DNA from: an uncultured Phocaeicola sp.
Lineage (GTDB): Bacteria; Bacteroidota; Bacteroidia; Bacteroidales; Bacteroidaceae
Assembly: GCA_948579315.1 (NCBI GenBank)
Contig: CAPAOL010000067.1
Coordinates: 1-7,669, forward strand
Reading direction: 5' to 3'
DNA: 7,669 nucleotides
Shown here: one piece after another, positions 1-6,444 of the stretch
How the letters are laid out: every line of letters starts with the position of its first letter
How positions within the stretch are numbered: the first letter of the stretch is position 1
Notes under the pieces: model-generated
Told to the model about the DNA's origin: nothing
Database searches by the model: none
The model's input: only the letters and a program-made list of their open reading frames with translations
Position numbers and translations under genes: made by a program

Positions 1-60
1 GCCCTATCATCTTCATATGCCATCTTATTTTTTAGAGACATTTACTGAATATCCCAAGTT

Positions 61-99
61 AAAAGAAAAGCGTGAGACACGAATGTTCCACGCTTTTTT
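61..99 (-). terminator. Intrinsic terminator of the FKBP operon, possibly bidirectional
   Basis: A 9-bp perfect stem is formed by AAAAGCGTG (66-74) and CACGCTTTT (89-97) with a 14-nt loop. Read on the minus strand it lies just past the stop codon at 121 and ends in TTTTCTTTT (69-61), so it fits the end of the FKBP operon. The plus strand also has six T residues (94-99), so it may stop transcription from the left as well. Confidence 0.75.
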
Positions 100-120
100 G
101 TAAATCGTATTAAAATGAGG

Positions 121-987
121 TTATTTTTCAATTCCAACCAGTTCTACTTCGAAAATCAAAGTAGAGAAAGGTTTAATCTGACCGGCTTCACGTGCACCAT
201 AAGCCAAGTCTTGAGGGATGTAAAGTTCCCATTTAGAACCTACTGGCATCATTGTCAGTGCTTCAGTCCATCCTTTGATTACTTGATTAGCACGGAAAGT
301 AGTCGGTTCTTTACGATCATATGAACTGTCGAACTGAGTTCCGTCAATCAAAGTACCTTTATAGTTTACTTTTACTTTAGAAGAATCGGTAGGAACAGCG
401 CCGTTACCTTCTTTAATTATCTTATATTGCAATCCGCTTGATGTAGTTTTAACACCCTCTTTCTTTGCATTTTCAGCTAGGAATTTTTCACCGGCAGCCT
501 TATTTTCAGCGAACTGGGCTTCAGTAGCTTTTGTTTTGATTGCTTCTGCTTTAGACTGAACGTAGGCGTTGGCTTCTTCCATAGTAACATTCATGCCTTT
601 TTTCTGCAAAGCAGCCATGAAACCTGCCAGGAAGTTTTCTTTACTTAAACTTTGAGTAGAGTCATTTCCGAAAATACGTTGGCTCATCATATCGAACATA
701 CGTCCACCAACTTGTTGACCAATCTGAAGACCTGCCATATAAGCAACATCTTTAGGACTTGTCTTGCTGGTACCTTCTTTAACACCTCTGATGAAGTCGG
801 CCATATAGGCTGTGTCAACGCCCAGTTGTTGGCTCATATACATATCCAGACCTTGCGTGTTGGTGATACCCATCATGTAAGAAAGTGAGTCTACGTCATT
901 CTTCATGTTTGCTTTCGGTGCTTGGGCTGTACAAGAAGCCAAGCTGGCTGCAGCAGCGATTGCTACAAAAAAACTAATTTTTTTCAT
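121..987 (-). CDS. FKBP-type peptidyl-prolyl cis-trans isomerase, lipoprotein (Mip/FkpA-like)
   Basis: Predicted prolyl isomerase that helps proteins fold outside the cytoplasm; 288 aa. Residues 1-19 form a lipoprotein signal peptide with lipobox LASC, so Cys19 should be lipidated and anchor the protein to a membrane. Residues about 30-175 form an alpha-helical, Lys/Glu/Ala-rich region like the FKBP_N dimerisation domain of Mip and FkpA. Residues about 183-288 are the FKBP_C catalytic domain, with pocket residues matching FKBP12: Tyr209, Phe219-Asp220, Phe231, Val236-Ile237, Trp240, Tyr263 and Phe279. One departure is IKPFSTL (271-277) where most members have IPP(H/N)xTL. It is the second gene of an operon, 21 bp after the 194-aa paralogue. 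The start is fixed by the signal peptide. The family call is firm; the substrates and the membrane (inner or outer) cannot be told. Confidence 0.93.
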   Translation of the reverse strand: MKKISFFVAIAAAASLASCTAQAPKANMKNDVDSLSYMMGITNTQGLDMYMSQQLGVDTAYMADFIRGVKEGTSKTSPKDVAYMAGLQIGQQVGGRMFDMMSQRIFGNDSTQSLSKENFLAGFMAALQKKGMNVTMEEANAYVQSKAEAIKTKATEAQFAENKAAGEKFLAENAKKEGVKTTSSGLQYKIIKEGNGAVPTDSSKVKVNYKGTLIDGTQFDSSYDRKEPTTFRANQVIKGWTEALTMMPVGSKWELYIPQDLAYGAREAGQIKPFSTLIFEVELVGIEK

Positions 988-1008
988 TTGCCTTAAATGC
1001 TTTAATAA

Positions 1009-1593
1009 TTATAATACTTCGATTAATTCTACTTCAAAAATCAATGTGCTGTGAGGAGGAATCATTTCTCCTGCCTGTTGTGCTCCATAGGCTAGTTCTG
1101 AAGGAATGAAAAGTTTCCATTTAGCACCTTCAGTCATCAGTTGGAGTGCTTCCACCCATCCTTTGATTACTTGGTTCACACCAAAGATAGCCGGTTCGCC
1201 GCGTTTGATAGAACTGTCAAACAAAGTCCCATCAATCAAGGTACCTTCATAATGGCATTTTACACGGTCGGTTGCACTCGGTTTTTTTCCGTTACCTTCT
1301 GTGATAACTTCGTACTGTAAGCCGCTGGGAAGTGTCACGACCCCCGGTCTTTTTGCGTTTTCCTCCAAAAATGATTTTCCCTTTTCAATATTCTCTGCAT
1401 TCAATTTGGTTTCCAGTTCTTCAAAGTACTTGTTTACGATTTCACGTGCTTCGTTGTGGCTGATAGCCGTTTCTTTTCTATCTAATACGTCTTTGATTGC
1501 TTGAGCAAAGTCTTCAACATTAATACTTTGAGCACCCATGCTCAATAAATTCTGGCCAATACCAAGGCCGATGGCGTAACTGAATTTATCCAT
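1009..1593 (-). CDS. FKBP-type peptidyl-prolyl cis-trans isomerase, cytoplasmic
   Basis: Predicted prolyl isomerase and folding helper; 194 aa with no signal peptide or membrane segment, so probably cytoplasmic. Residues 1-80 are an FKBP_N-like helical region beginning MDKFSYAIGLGIG. Residues about 88-194 are the FKBP_C domain with an intact pocket: Tyr115, Phe125-Asp126, Phe137, Val142-Ile143, Trp146, Tyr169 and Phe186, plus the canonical IPPHSTL loop (178-184). It is a clear paralogue of the downstream lipoprotein: both share the linker plan (FLxENAK..GV..SGLQY), the GTLIDGT turn and QVIKGW. An 18-base stretch coding for QVIKGW is identical in both genes (1156-1173 and 268-285). It is the first gene of the operon, transcribed from a promoter at 1631-1638. 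ATG at 1593 is preferred because it lies about 30 bases after the predicted transcription start. Confidence 0.93.
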   Translation of the reverse strand: MDKFSYAIGLGIGQNLLSMGAQSINVEDFAQAIKDVLDRKETAISHNEAREIVNKYFEELETKLNAENIEKGKSFLEENAKRPGVVTLPSGLQYEVITEGNGKKPSATDRVKCHYEGTLIDGTLFDSSIKRGEPAIFGVNQVIKGWVEALQLMTEGAKWKLFIPSELAYGAQQAGEMIPPHSTLIFEVELIEVL

Positions 1594-1630
1594 AACTATT
1601 TATTTTATAAGATGTTTTATACAAAACGCA

Positions 1631-1638
1631 CAAAGGTA
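1631..1638 (-). promoter_or_regulatory. Bacteroides -7 box for the FKBP operon
   Basis: The minus strand reads TACCTTTG, an exact match to TAnnTTTG, 37 bases before the start codon at 1593. No good -33 TTTG is found at the usual distance (it would fall near 1658-1661), so the strength is uncertain. Confidence 0.65.
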
Positions 1639-1683
1639 GGTGTTTTATTTGAATGAATCTGTTTTTAACAATTTAATTTTTCT

Positions 1684-1691
1684 TATTTTTG
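1684..1691 (+). promoter_or_regulatory. Bacteroides -7 box for the Sir2-family gene
   Basis: TATTTTTG matches TAnnTTTG and lies 29 bases before the ATG at 1721. The -33 region near 1660-1666 is T-rich (TGTTTTT) but is not a clean TTTG. The site lies inside the upstream open frame that begins with GTG at 1640, which argues against that longer start. Confidence 0.55.
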
Positions 1692-1706
1692 TGTGTTTAG
1701 TTAAAA

Positions 1707-1713
1707 GAGGAGG
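1707..1713 (+). promoter_or_regulatory. Strong Shine-Dalgarno site that sets the Sir2-family start
   Basis: GAGGAGG is followed by a 7-base spacer (ACTAGAA) and ATG at 1721. This is close to ideal and decides the start in favour of 1721 over the in-frame GTG at 1640. Most other genes in the window have no such site. Confidence 0.8.
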
Positions 1714-1720
1714 ACTAGAA

Positions 1721-2419
1721 ATGAAGAATTTAGTAGTTTTAACAGGTGCTGGAATGAGTGCAGAAAGCGGTATCAGTACATTTCGTGATGCAGGTGGTTT
1801 ATGGGATCAGTATCCGGTGGAACAAGTGGCTACTCCGGAAGGGTATGCGGCAAACCCTAAATTGGTGATTGATTTTTATAATGAGCGTCGTAAACAGTTG
1901 CTTGCTGTAAAGCCTAACCGGGGGCATGAACTGGTTTCTGAGATGGAAAAGTTCTTTAATGTGACTGTTATCACTCAAAATATTGATAATTTGCATGAGC
2001 GTGCCGGAAGTTCGCATATTATTCATTTACATGGCGAACTGACCAAGGTGACATCTAGTTGGCAACCTAATAATCCAGCTTATATTAAAGAATTAAAGCC
2101 GGAAGAATATGAGATACATTTGGGAGACTTGGCCGGAGACGGTTCCCAGTTTCGTCCGTTCATTGTATGGTTTGGTGAATCTGTTCCTATGATTGAAACT
2201 GCAATTGAATATGCTGAAACAGCTGATATCTTTTTAATTATAGGAACTTTGCTTAATGTATATCCTGCTGCCGGTTTGTTGAATTATGTGCCTGCCCGCA
2301 CTCCTGTTTATTTAATAGATCCTAAGCAGGTGCCCATTGCATCGGGACGTAAAGTGCATGTAATTCAGAAAGGTGCGTCCGAAGGAATGGAAGAGCTTAA
2401 AAAAATATTAGTGGGATAG
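1721..2419 (+). CDS. Sir2-family NAD-dependent protein deacylase (class III / CobB-SIRT5 type), without zinc cysteines
   Basis: Predicted sirtuin: removes acyl groups from protein lysines using NAD+, releasing nicotinamide and O-acyl-ADP-ribose; cytoplasmic; 232 aa, near the size of short bacterial sirtuins. Visible motifs: GAGMSAESG (9-17) and FRD (21-23) for NAD binding, TQNIDNLH (85-92), HLHGE (102-106) with probable catalytic His104, VWFGE (149-153) and VYPAAG (180-185). Tyr53 and Arg56 in DFYNERR match the Tyr-x-x-Arg pair that binds succinyl or malonyl groups in CobB and SIRT5, so desuccinylase or demalonylase activity is plausible. Unusual points: the protein contains no cysteine, so the four-Cys zinc site is absent; and the usual GTS motif reads GTL (175-177). 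The start at 1721 rests on a strong Shine-Dalgarno site. No terminator follows, so messages may continue into rubredoxin. Confidence 0.92.
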   Translation: MKNLVVLTGAGMSAESGISTFRDAGGLWDQYPVEQVATPEGYAANPKLVIDFYNERRKQLLAVKPNRGHELVSEMEKFFNVTVITQNIDNLHERAGSSHIIHLHGELTKVTSSWQPNNPAYIKELKPEEYEIHLGDLAGDGSQFRPFIVWFGESVPMIETAIEYAETADIFLIIGTLLNVYPAAGLLNYVPARTPVYLIDPKQVPIASGRKVHVIQKGASEGMEELKKILVG

Positions 2420-2450
2420 TTTGCAAGTAAACAATTTCCTTGTATATTTG
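2420..2450 (+). promoter_or_regulatory. Near-perfect Bacteroides promoter for rubredoxin
   Basis: TTTG (2420-2423), a 19-bp spacer and TATATTTG (2443-2450) match the -33/-7 consensus very well. The promoter starts directly after the sirtuin stop codon. It overlaps the in-frame ATG at 2440, so rubredoxin must start later, at 2494. Confidence 0.8.
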
Positions 2451-2493
2451 TTATGTATTTAAAGAATATTTAAAACATAAAACAGAGACAATT

Positions 2494-2658
2494 ATGAAAA
2501 AGTACGTTTGCACAGTATGTGGTTGGGTTTATGACCCGGCAGAAGGAGATCCTGAAGGTGGAATCGCTCCGGGAACAGCATTTGAAGATATTCCAGATGA
2601 TTGGGTTTGCCCTCTTTGCGGAGTAGGTAAAGATGATTTCGAAGTTCAAGAAGATTGA
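2494..2658 (+). CDS. Rubredoxin
   Basis: Small one-electron carrier with a mononuclear iron held by four cysteines; cytoplasmic; 54 aa, the usual length. The two knuckles are CTVCG (Cys6, Cys9) and CPLCG (Cys39, Cys42). The conserved core is also present: YDPAEGDPEGGIAPGT (13-28), FEDIPDDWVCP (30-40) and the acidic C-terminus. In anaerobes rubredoxins usually pass electrons to rubrerythrin, superoxide reductase or oxygen reductases, but no such partner is in the window, so the partner is unknown. An ATG at 2440 in the same frame would add 18 residues but overlaps the -7 box; MKKYVC at 2494 fits the family. It has its own promoter and a terminator at 2721-2754. Confidence 0.96.
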   Translation: MKKYVCTVCGWVYDPAEGDPEGGIAPGTAFEDIPDDWVCPLCGVGKDDFEVQED

Positions 2659-2720
2659 TCCTACCTTATAACCGGATATCATATAAAGCGGAGGAATTTC
2701 TTTTGTATGATATATCAGAT

Positions 2721-2754
2721 AGCGCGACTAATTATTATTTAGTTGCGCTTTTTT
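2721..2754 (+). terminator. Intrinsic terminator of the sirtuin-rubredoxin unit
   Basis: An 11-bp stem (AGCGCGACTAA 2721-2731 with TTAGTTGCGCT 2739-2749, one G-T wobble) has a 7-nt loop and is followed by six T residues (2749-2754). It lies 62 bases past the rubredoxin stop codon. Confidence 0.88.
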
Positions 2755-2783
2755 ATTTTACATTATTATTAATGGCTTACCTT

Positions 2784-2821
2784 AAAAAAAAGAGCGTAAC
2801 CTATAACAGGTTGCGCTCTTT
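2784..2821 (-). terminator. Intrinsic terminator of pnp
   Basis: A 14-bp stem (2789-2802 with 2808-2821, one wobble pair) has a 5-nt loop. On the minus strand it is followed by a run of eight T residues (complement of 2784-2791). It lies 21 bases past the pnp stop codon, back to back with the rubredoxin terminator. Confidence 0.9.
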
Positions 2822-2842
2822 ATGGTATAAAAAAGAATGTTC

Positions 2843-4978
2843 TTATTTCTTTTCTTGCTTTTCAGGACGAGGCAGTAATACTTTGTGAGAGAGCTTGAAT
2901 TTACCTGTTTTGGGATCAATATCAAGTAACTTCACTTCTATTTCATCCCCTTCTTTTAAACCGGCCTCTTCTATTGTTTCAAGACGTTTCCAGTCAATTT
3001 CAGAGATGTGTAACAATCCGTCTTTACCAGGCAAGAATTCTACGAACACGCCATATGGCATTACTGAACGGACTTTACCTACATAGACTTCACCGACTTC
3101 GGGAACGGCAACGATACCCTTGATAATGCGCATAGCATCGTCAATACATTTCTTGTTTGTTCCCGCAATCTCAATGCGACCTACTCCATCAGTTTCTTCA
3201 ATCGTGATGGTTGCTCCGGTTTCTTCCTGCATACCTTGGATAATCTTTCCGCCCGGACCGATGATAGCCCCAATGAACTCTTTAGGAATAGTCATCGTTT
3301 CAATACGAGGAGCATGCGGTTTCAAATCTTTACGAGGTTCGGCTATACATTCGGTTAACTTGTTAAGAATATGTTCGCGACCTTCTTTTGCTTGCAGTAA
3401 CGCTTTTTCCAAGATTTCGAATGACAGACCATCTACCTTGATGTCCATCTGTGTAGCAGTGATACCATCACGAGTACCTGTAACCTTGAAGTCCATATCA
3501 CCCAAGTGATCCTCATCTCCAAGAATATCAGACAATACGGCATATTTTTCTTCACCTGCATTCTTAATCAAGCCCATGGCAATACCTGAAACTGGTTTTT
3601 TCATGGCAACACCGGCATCCATTAATGCAAGCGTTCCTGCACAGACAGTAGCCATTGAAGAAGAACCATTTGATTCCATGATATCAGATACTACACGTAC
3701 TGTGTATGGGTAGCCTGCAGGAATTTGTCCTTTCAAAGCACGCCATGCCAAGTGCCCGTGACCGATTTCACGACGACCTACACCACGTTGTGCTTTTGCT
3801 TCACCGGTAGAATAAGGGGGGAAGTTGTAGTGTAACAAGAATCGTTCTCTGTGTTGATCCAGAACATCGTCTACGATTTTCTCATCTAGCTTGGTGCCTA
3901 ATGTGACAGAAGTTAAAGACTGAGTTTCACCACGGGTGAAAATGGCAGAACCGTGAGGGCCGGGCAGATAACCTACTTCGCACCAGATAGGGCGAATTTC
4001 AGTTGTCTTACGTCCGTCCAGACGCTTGCCTTCATCAAGAATACAACGACGCATGGCTTCCTTTTCCACATCGTGGTAGTAACGGTCGATTAATGCACCT
4101 TTTTCTTCCAGTTCTTCTTCTGTATATTGAGTTTTGAATTCATCGCGGATGGCATCAAAAGCATCTTGACGTTCATGCTTGTTTCTGTTTCCTGAAGCAG
4201 CGATGGCGTATGCTTTATCATAACAAGCTTCGCGTACAGCTTTGCGTAAATCTTCATCGTTTTCTTCGTGGCAGTATTCACGTTTTACTGTAGAACCGAC
4301 TTCTTCCATCAGTTCCATCTGCGCTTTACAATGAACTTTGATTGCTTCGTGAGCAGCCTTCATGGCAGCCAGCAAGTCTTGTTCGCTGACTTCCTGCATT
4401 TCGCCTTCTACCATCATGATGTTGTCATATGTGGCTGCAACCATCAGATCCATATCAGCTTTCTCAAGTTGTTCGAAAGTGGGGTTGATAACGAACTGGC
4501 CATCGATACGTGCTACGCGTACTTCAGAAATCGGTCCGCCGAAAGGAATGTCGGAAACGGCTAATGCTGCTGAAGCGGCCAATCCTGCCAATGCATCAGG
4601 CATATCTATTCCATCAGCTGAGAAAAGAACAATGTTTACGTAAACCTCTGCATGGAAATTATCGGGGAATAAAGGACGCAATGCGCGGTCTACCAGTCGG
4701 CAAGTCAGGATTTCATAATCTGAAGCTTTGCCTTCTCTTTTGGTAAAGCCACCGGGAAAACGTCCGAATGCTGAATATTTTTCTTTGTACTCTACCTGAA
4801 GGGGCATAAAATCTGTACCGGGAACTGCATCTTTTGCTGCACAAACAGTAGCTAGCAACATGGTGTTACCCATGCGGAGCATTACAGAACCGTCTGCCTG
4901 TTTTGCCAGCTTTCCCGTTTCGAGTGTGATGGTTCTACCATCAGGAAGCTCGATCGTCTTAACAATTGGATTGATCAT
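2843..4978 (-). CDS. pnp: Polynucleotide phosphorylase (polyribonucleotide nucleotidyltransferase)
   Basis: Phosphorolytic 3'-to-5' exoribonuclease that degrades RNA to nucleoside diphosphates and can add 3' tails in reverse; cytoplasmic homotrimer, often part of a degradosome. 711 aa, the normal length. Domains: first RNase PH core (about 10-145), helical linker (about 240-320), second RNase PH core (about 325-545), KH domain (about 562-625) with IIGPGGK (572-578), and S1 domain (about 627-700). Catalytic residues are intact: Asp488 and Asp494 in GDEDHLGDMDF match E. coli Asp486 and Asp492, and RRE (402-404) is the phosphate-site region. The start MINPIVKT at 4978 is chosen because an upstream ATG at 5029 lies before the predicted transcription start (-7 box 5017-5024). 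The C-terminus is short and lysine-rich (PRPEKQEKK), with no extra domain. Confidence 0.97.
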   Translation of the reverse strand: MINPIVKTIELPDGRTITLETGKLAKQADGSVMLRMGNTMLLATVCAAKDAVPGTDFMPLQVEYKEKYSAFGRFPGGFTKREGKASDYEILTCRLVDRALRPLFPDNFHAEVYVNIVLFSADGIDMPDALAGLAASAALAVSDIPFGGPISEVRVARIDGQFVINPTFEQLEKADMDLMVAATYDNIMMVEGEMQEVSEQDLLAAMKAAHEAIKVHCKAQMELMEEVGSTVKREYCHEENDEDLRKAVREACYDKAYAIAASGNRNKHERQDAFDAIRDEFKTQYTEEELEEKGALIDRYYHDVEKEAMRRCILDEGKRLDGRKTTEIRPIWCEVGYLPGPHGSAIFTRGETQSLTSVTLGTKLDEKIVDDVLDQHRERFLLHYNFPPYSTGEAKAQRGVGRREIGHGHLAWRALKGQIPAGYPYTVRVVSDIMESNGSSSMATVCAGTLALMDAGVAMKKPVSGIAMGLIKNAGEEKYAVLSDILGDEDHLGDMDFKVTGTRDGITATQMDIKVDGLSFEILEKALLQAKEGREHILNKLTECIAEPRKDLKPHAPRIETMTIPKEFIGAIIGPGGKIIQGMQEETGATITIEETDGVGRIEIAGTNKKCIDDAMRIIKGIVAVPEVGEVYVGKVRSVMPYGVFVEFLPGKDGLLHISEIDWKRLETIEEAGLKEGDEIEVKLLDIDPKTGKFKLSHKVLLPRPEKQEKK

Positions 4979-5016
4979 AAAAAATGTTTTAATATATTTT
5001 TCGTCTAAAATTCGTG

Positions 5017-5024
5017 CAAAGATA
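5017..5024 (-). promoter_or_regulatory. pnp: Bacteroides -7 box for pnp
   Basis: The minus strand reads TATCTTTG, an exact TAnnTTTG match, 38 bases before the pnp ATG at 4978. The expected -33 position is not a good match. The predicted leader is about 30 bases, AT-rich, without a hairpin or Shine-Dalgarno site. Confidence 0.7.
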
Positions 5025-5118
5025 GGCATTTATTCTTCTAATTTGGTGAGAATGAGATAAAAAGTTACTATGATTACTGTTTTTTTTCATTTTAATGTGT
5101 AAGAAGGTGGATAAATGC

Positions 5119-5148
5119 TTTGACAAACCACGAAAAGACGTATCTTTG
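5119..5148 (+). promoter_or_regulatory. Bacteroides promoter for the thioredoxin-like lipoprotein
   Basis: TTTG (5119-5122), an 18-bp spacer and TATCTTTG (5141-5148) fit the -33/-7 consensus. Transcription would start near 5153, about 40 bases before ATG 5194. An in-frame ATG at 5095 lies upstream of the promoter and can be discarded. Confidence 0.78.
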
Positions 5149-5193
5149 CATCCAAAATTATTAAGAGAACACACATTTATATTAATTTTAGCG

Positions 5194-6342
5194 ATGAAAA
5201 AGAATGTATATTTTTTGCTCGCACTTCTGTTGATAGGGTTGAGCGCCTGCGACAATGCACCGAAGTTCAAAGTTCAAGGTGAAATTAATGGTGCTGAAGA
5301 TAAGATGCTTTATTTGGAAGCGTCGGGATTGGATGGCATAGTAGCGCTTGATTCGGCAAAATTGGGCAGTAGCGGAAGTTTTAGTTTTGCACAGAAGCGC
5401 CCGGAATCTCCTGAATTCTATCGTTTGCGTTTAGATAATAAAGTGATAAACTTTGCTGTAGACTCTACGGAAACAGTATCAGTTAAGGCTGAGATAAATG
5501 ATTTTGCGACTGCCTATCGTATTGAAGGTTCGGAAAACAATTTGAAAATTAAGGAATTGGTGTTGTTGCAAGCTGATTTGCAGAAGAATGTGGATAAACT
5601 CGGTCAGAACCGTAATATCCCTGCGGGCATCGCACAAGACAGCCTTTTGGCTATGGTAAACAATTACAAGAATAAAGTGAAACGAGAATATATTTTTGCG
5701 GCTCCAAATATGCCATATGCTTATTTCGCTTTATTCCAGTCGTTGAATGGGTATATGATTTTTGATCCTTTGACAAATAAGGAGGATGTGAAGTGTTTCG
5801 CTGCGGTGGCTACGAGTCTGAATAATGCTTATCCACATGCCGACCGTTCACGCAACTTGTACAATATGGTTATAAAAGGAATGAAGAATACCCGTACTCC
5901 CCGTCAGCAGACCATGGAAATTCCTGAAGATAAAATCAAGGAAGCCAGCATTATTGATATTCAGCTGAAAGACTTGAAAGGCAATACACGCAGTCTGACC
6001 GATTTGAAGGGTAAAGTGGTGCTGATCGATTTTACTGTATATAACAATGCAATGTCTGCTGCACATAATTTGGCGTTACGTGAACTTTATAATAAGTATG
6101 CTTCTCAAGGGTTCGAGATTTACCAGATTTCACTGGATGGTGATGAACACTTTTGGAAAACATCTGCAGATAATCTGCCTTGGGTCTGTGTACGTGACGC
6201 TAATGGCGCTTATTCTTCATACATTTCATTATATAATGTAACTAATCTGCCTTCGGTATTTTTGGTAAATCGTAATAATGAATTAAGTGCCCGTGGTGAG
6301 AATATTAAAGATTTGGATGAAGCCATTAAAAAACTCTTGTAA
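5194..6342 (+). CDS. Lipoprotein with DUF4369-like N-terminus and CxxC-less thioredoxin-like domain
   Basis: Envelope protein of unknown role; 382 aa. Residues 1-19 are a lipoprotein signal peptide with lipobox LSAC and Cys19 as the lipidation site. Residues about 25-115 are beta-rich and resemble the DUF4369 domain common in Bacteroidota (GEINGAEDKMLYLEA then FYRLRLDNK). Residues about 120-245 are helical. Residues about 253-382 resemble a TlpA/ResA/AhpC-type thioredoxin fold: LKDLKGNTRSLTDLKGKVVLIDF (start 258), YNKYASQGFEIYQISLD (299-315) and NLPSVFLVN (351-359) with a likely cis-proline at Pro353. Where relatives carry a WCxxC redox motif this protein has VYNNAMS (282-288), so disulfide chemistry is not expected; only Cys201 and Cys332 remain in the mature part. 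ATG 5194 is set by the signal peptide and the promoter. It is a single-gene unit divergent from pnp. Binding or a structural role is possible but unproven. Confidence 0.85.
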   Translation: MKKNVYFLLALLLIGLSACDNAPKFKVQGEINGAEDKMLYLEASGLDGIVALDSAKLGSSGSFSFAQKRPESPEFYRLRLDNKVINFAVDSTETVSVKAEINDFATAYRIEGSENNLKIKELVLLQADLQKNVDKLGQNRNIPAGIAQDSLLAMVNNYKNKVKREYIFAAPNMPYAYFALFQSLNGYMIFDPLTNKEDVKCFAAVATSLNNAYPHADRSRNLYNMVIKGMKNTRTPRQQTMEIPEDKIKEASIIDIQLKDLKGNTRSLTDLKGKVVLIDFTVYNNAMSAAHNLALRELYNKYASQGFEIYQISLDGDEHFWKTSADNLPWVCVRDANGAYSSYISLYNVTNLPSVFLVNRNNELSARGENIKDLDEAIKKLL

Positions 6343-6396
6343 AAAGCTAATTATGAGTTGAATTTGTTTAAACATGTTACATAGCATCCTTATAAA

Positions 6397-6428
6397 CTTG
6401 ACTCGTATTAGATAAAAGTCTATCTTTG
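6397..6428 (+). promoter_or_regulatory. greA: Bacteroides promoter for greA
   Basis: CTTG (6397-6400), a 20-bp spacer and TATCTTTG (6421-6428) fit the -33/-7 consensus. Transcription would begin near 6434, giving a leader of about 110 bases. No TAnnTTTG box is seen between the hairpin at 6453-6474 and ATG 6543, so this is the only good promoter for greA in the gap. Confidence 0.72.
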
Positions 6429-6444
6429 CAAGACTTGAAATACC

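Noticed and set aside
1..41. Possible start of a minus-strand gene running off the left edge (ATG at 41 or 23, reading MAYEDDR from the second)
   Set aside because: Only 14 codons are visible, another frame with ATGs at 16 and 10 is equally open, and there is no promoter or Shine-Dalgarno site. It cannot be supported from this window.
1640..1720. N-terminal extension of the sirtuin from a GTG at 1640
   Set aside because: It would overlap both divergent -7 boxes, and the ATG at 1721 has a near-perfect Shine-Dalgarno site and the normal family N-terminus.
3120..3509. 129-codon open frame on the plus strand within pnp
   Set aside because: It is antisense to conserved PNPase codons, has no promoter or known domain, and looks like a shadow of the real gene, as do the frames at 4268-4746.
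4979..5029. 17-residue N-terminal extension of PNPase from ATG 5029
   Set aside because: The ATG is upstream of the predicted transcription start, and MINPIVKT at 4978 is the usual family start.
5095..5193. 33-residue extension of the thioredoxin-like lipoprotein from ATG 5095
   Set aside because: It overlaps the promoter and would bury the lipoprotein signal peptide.
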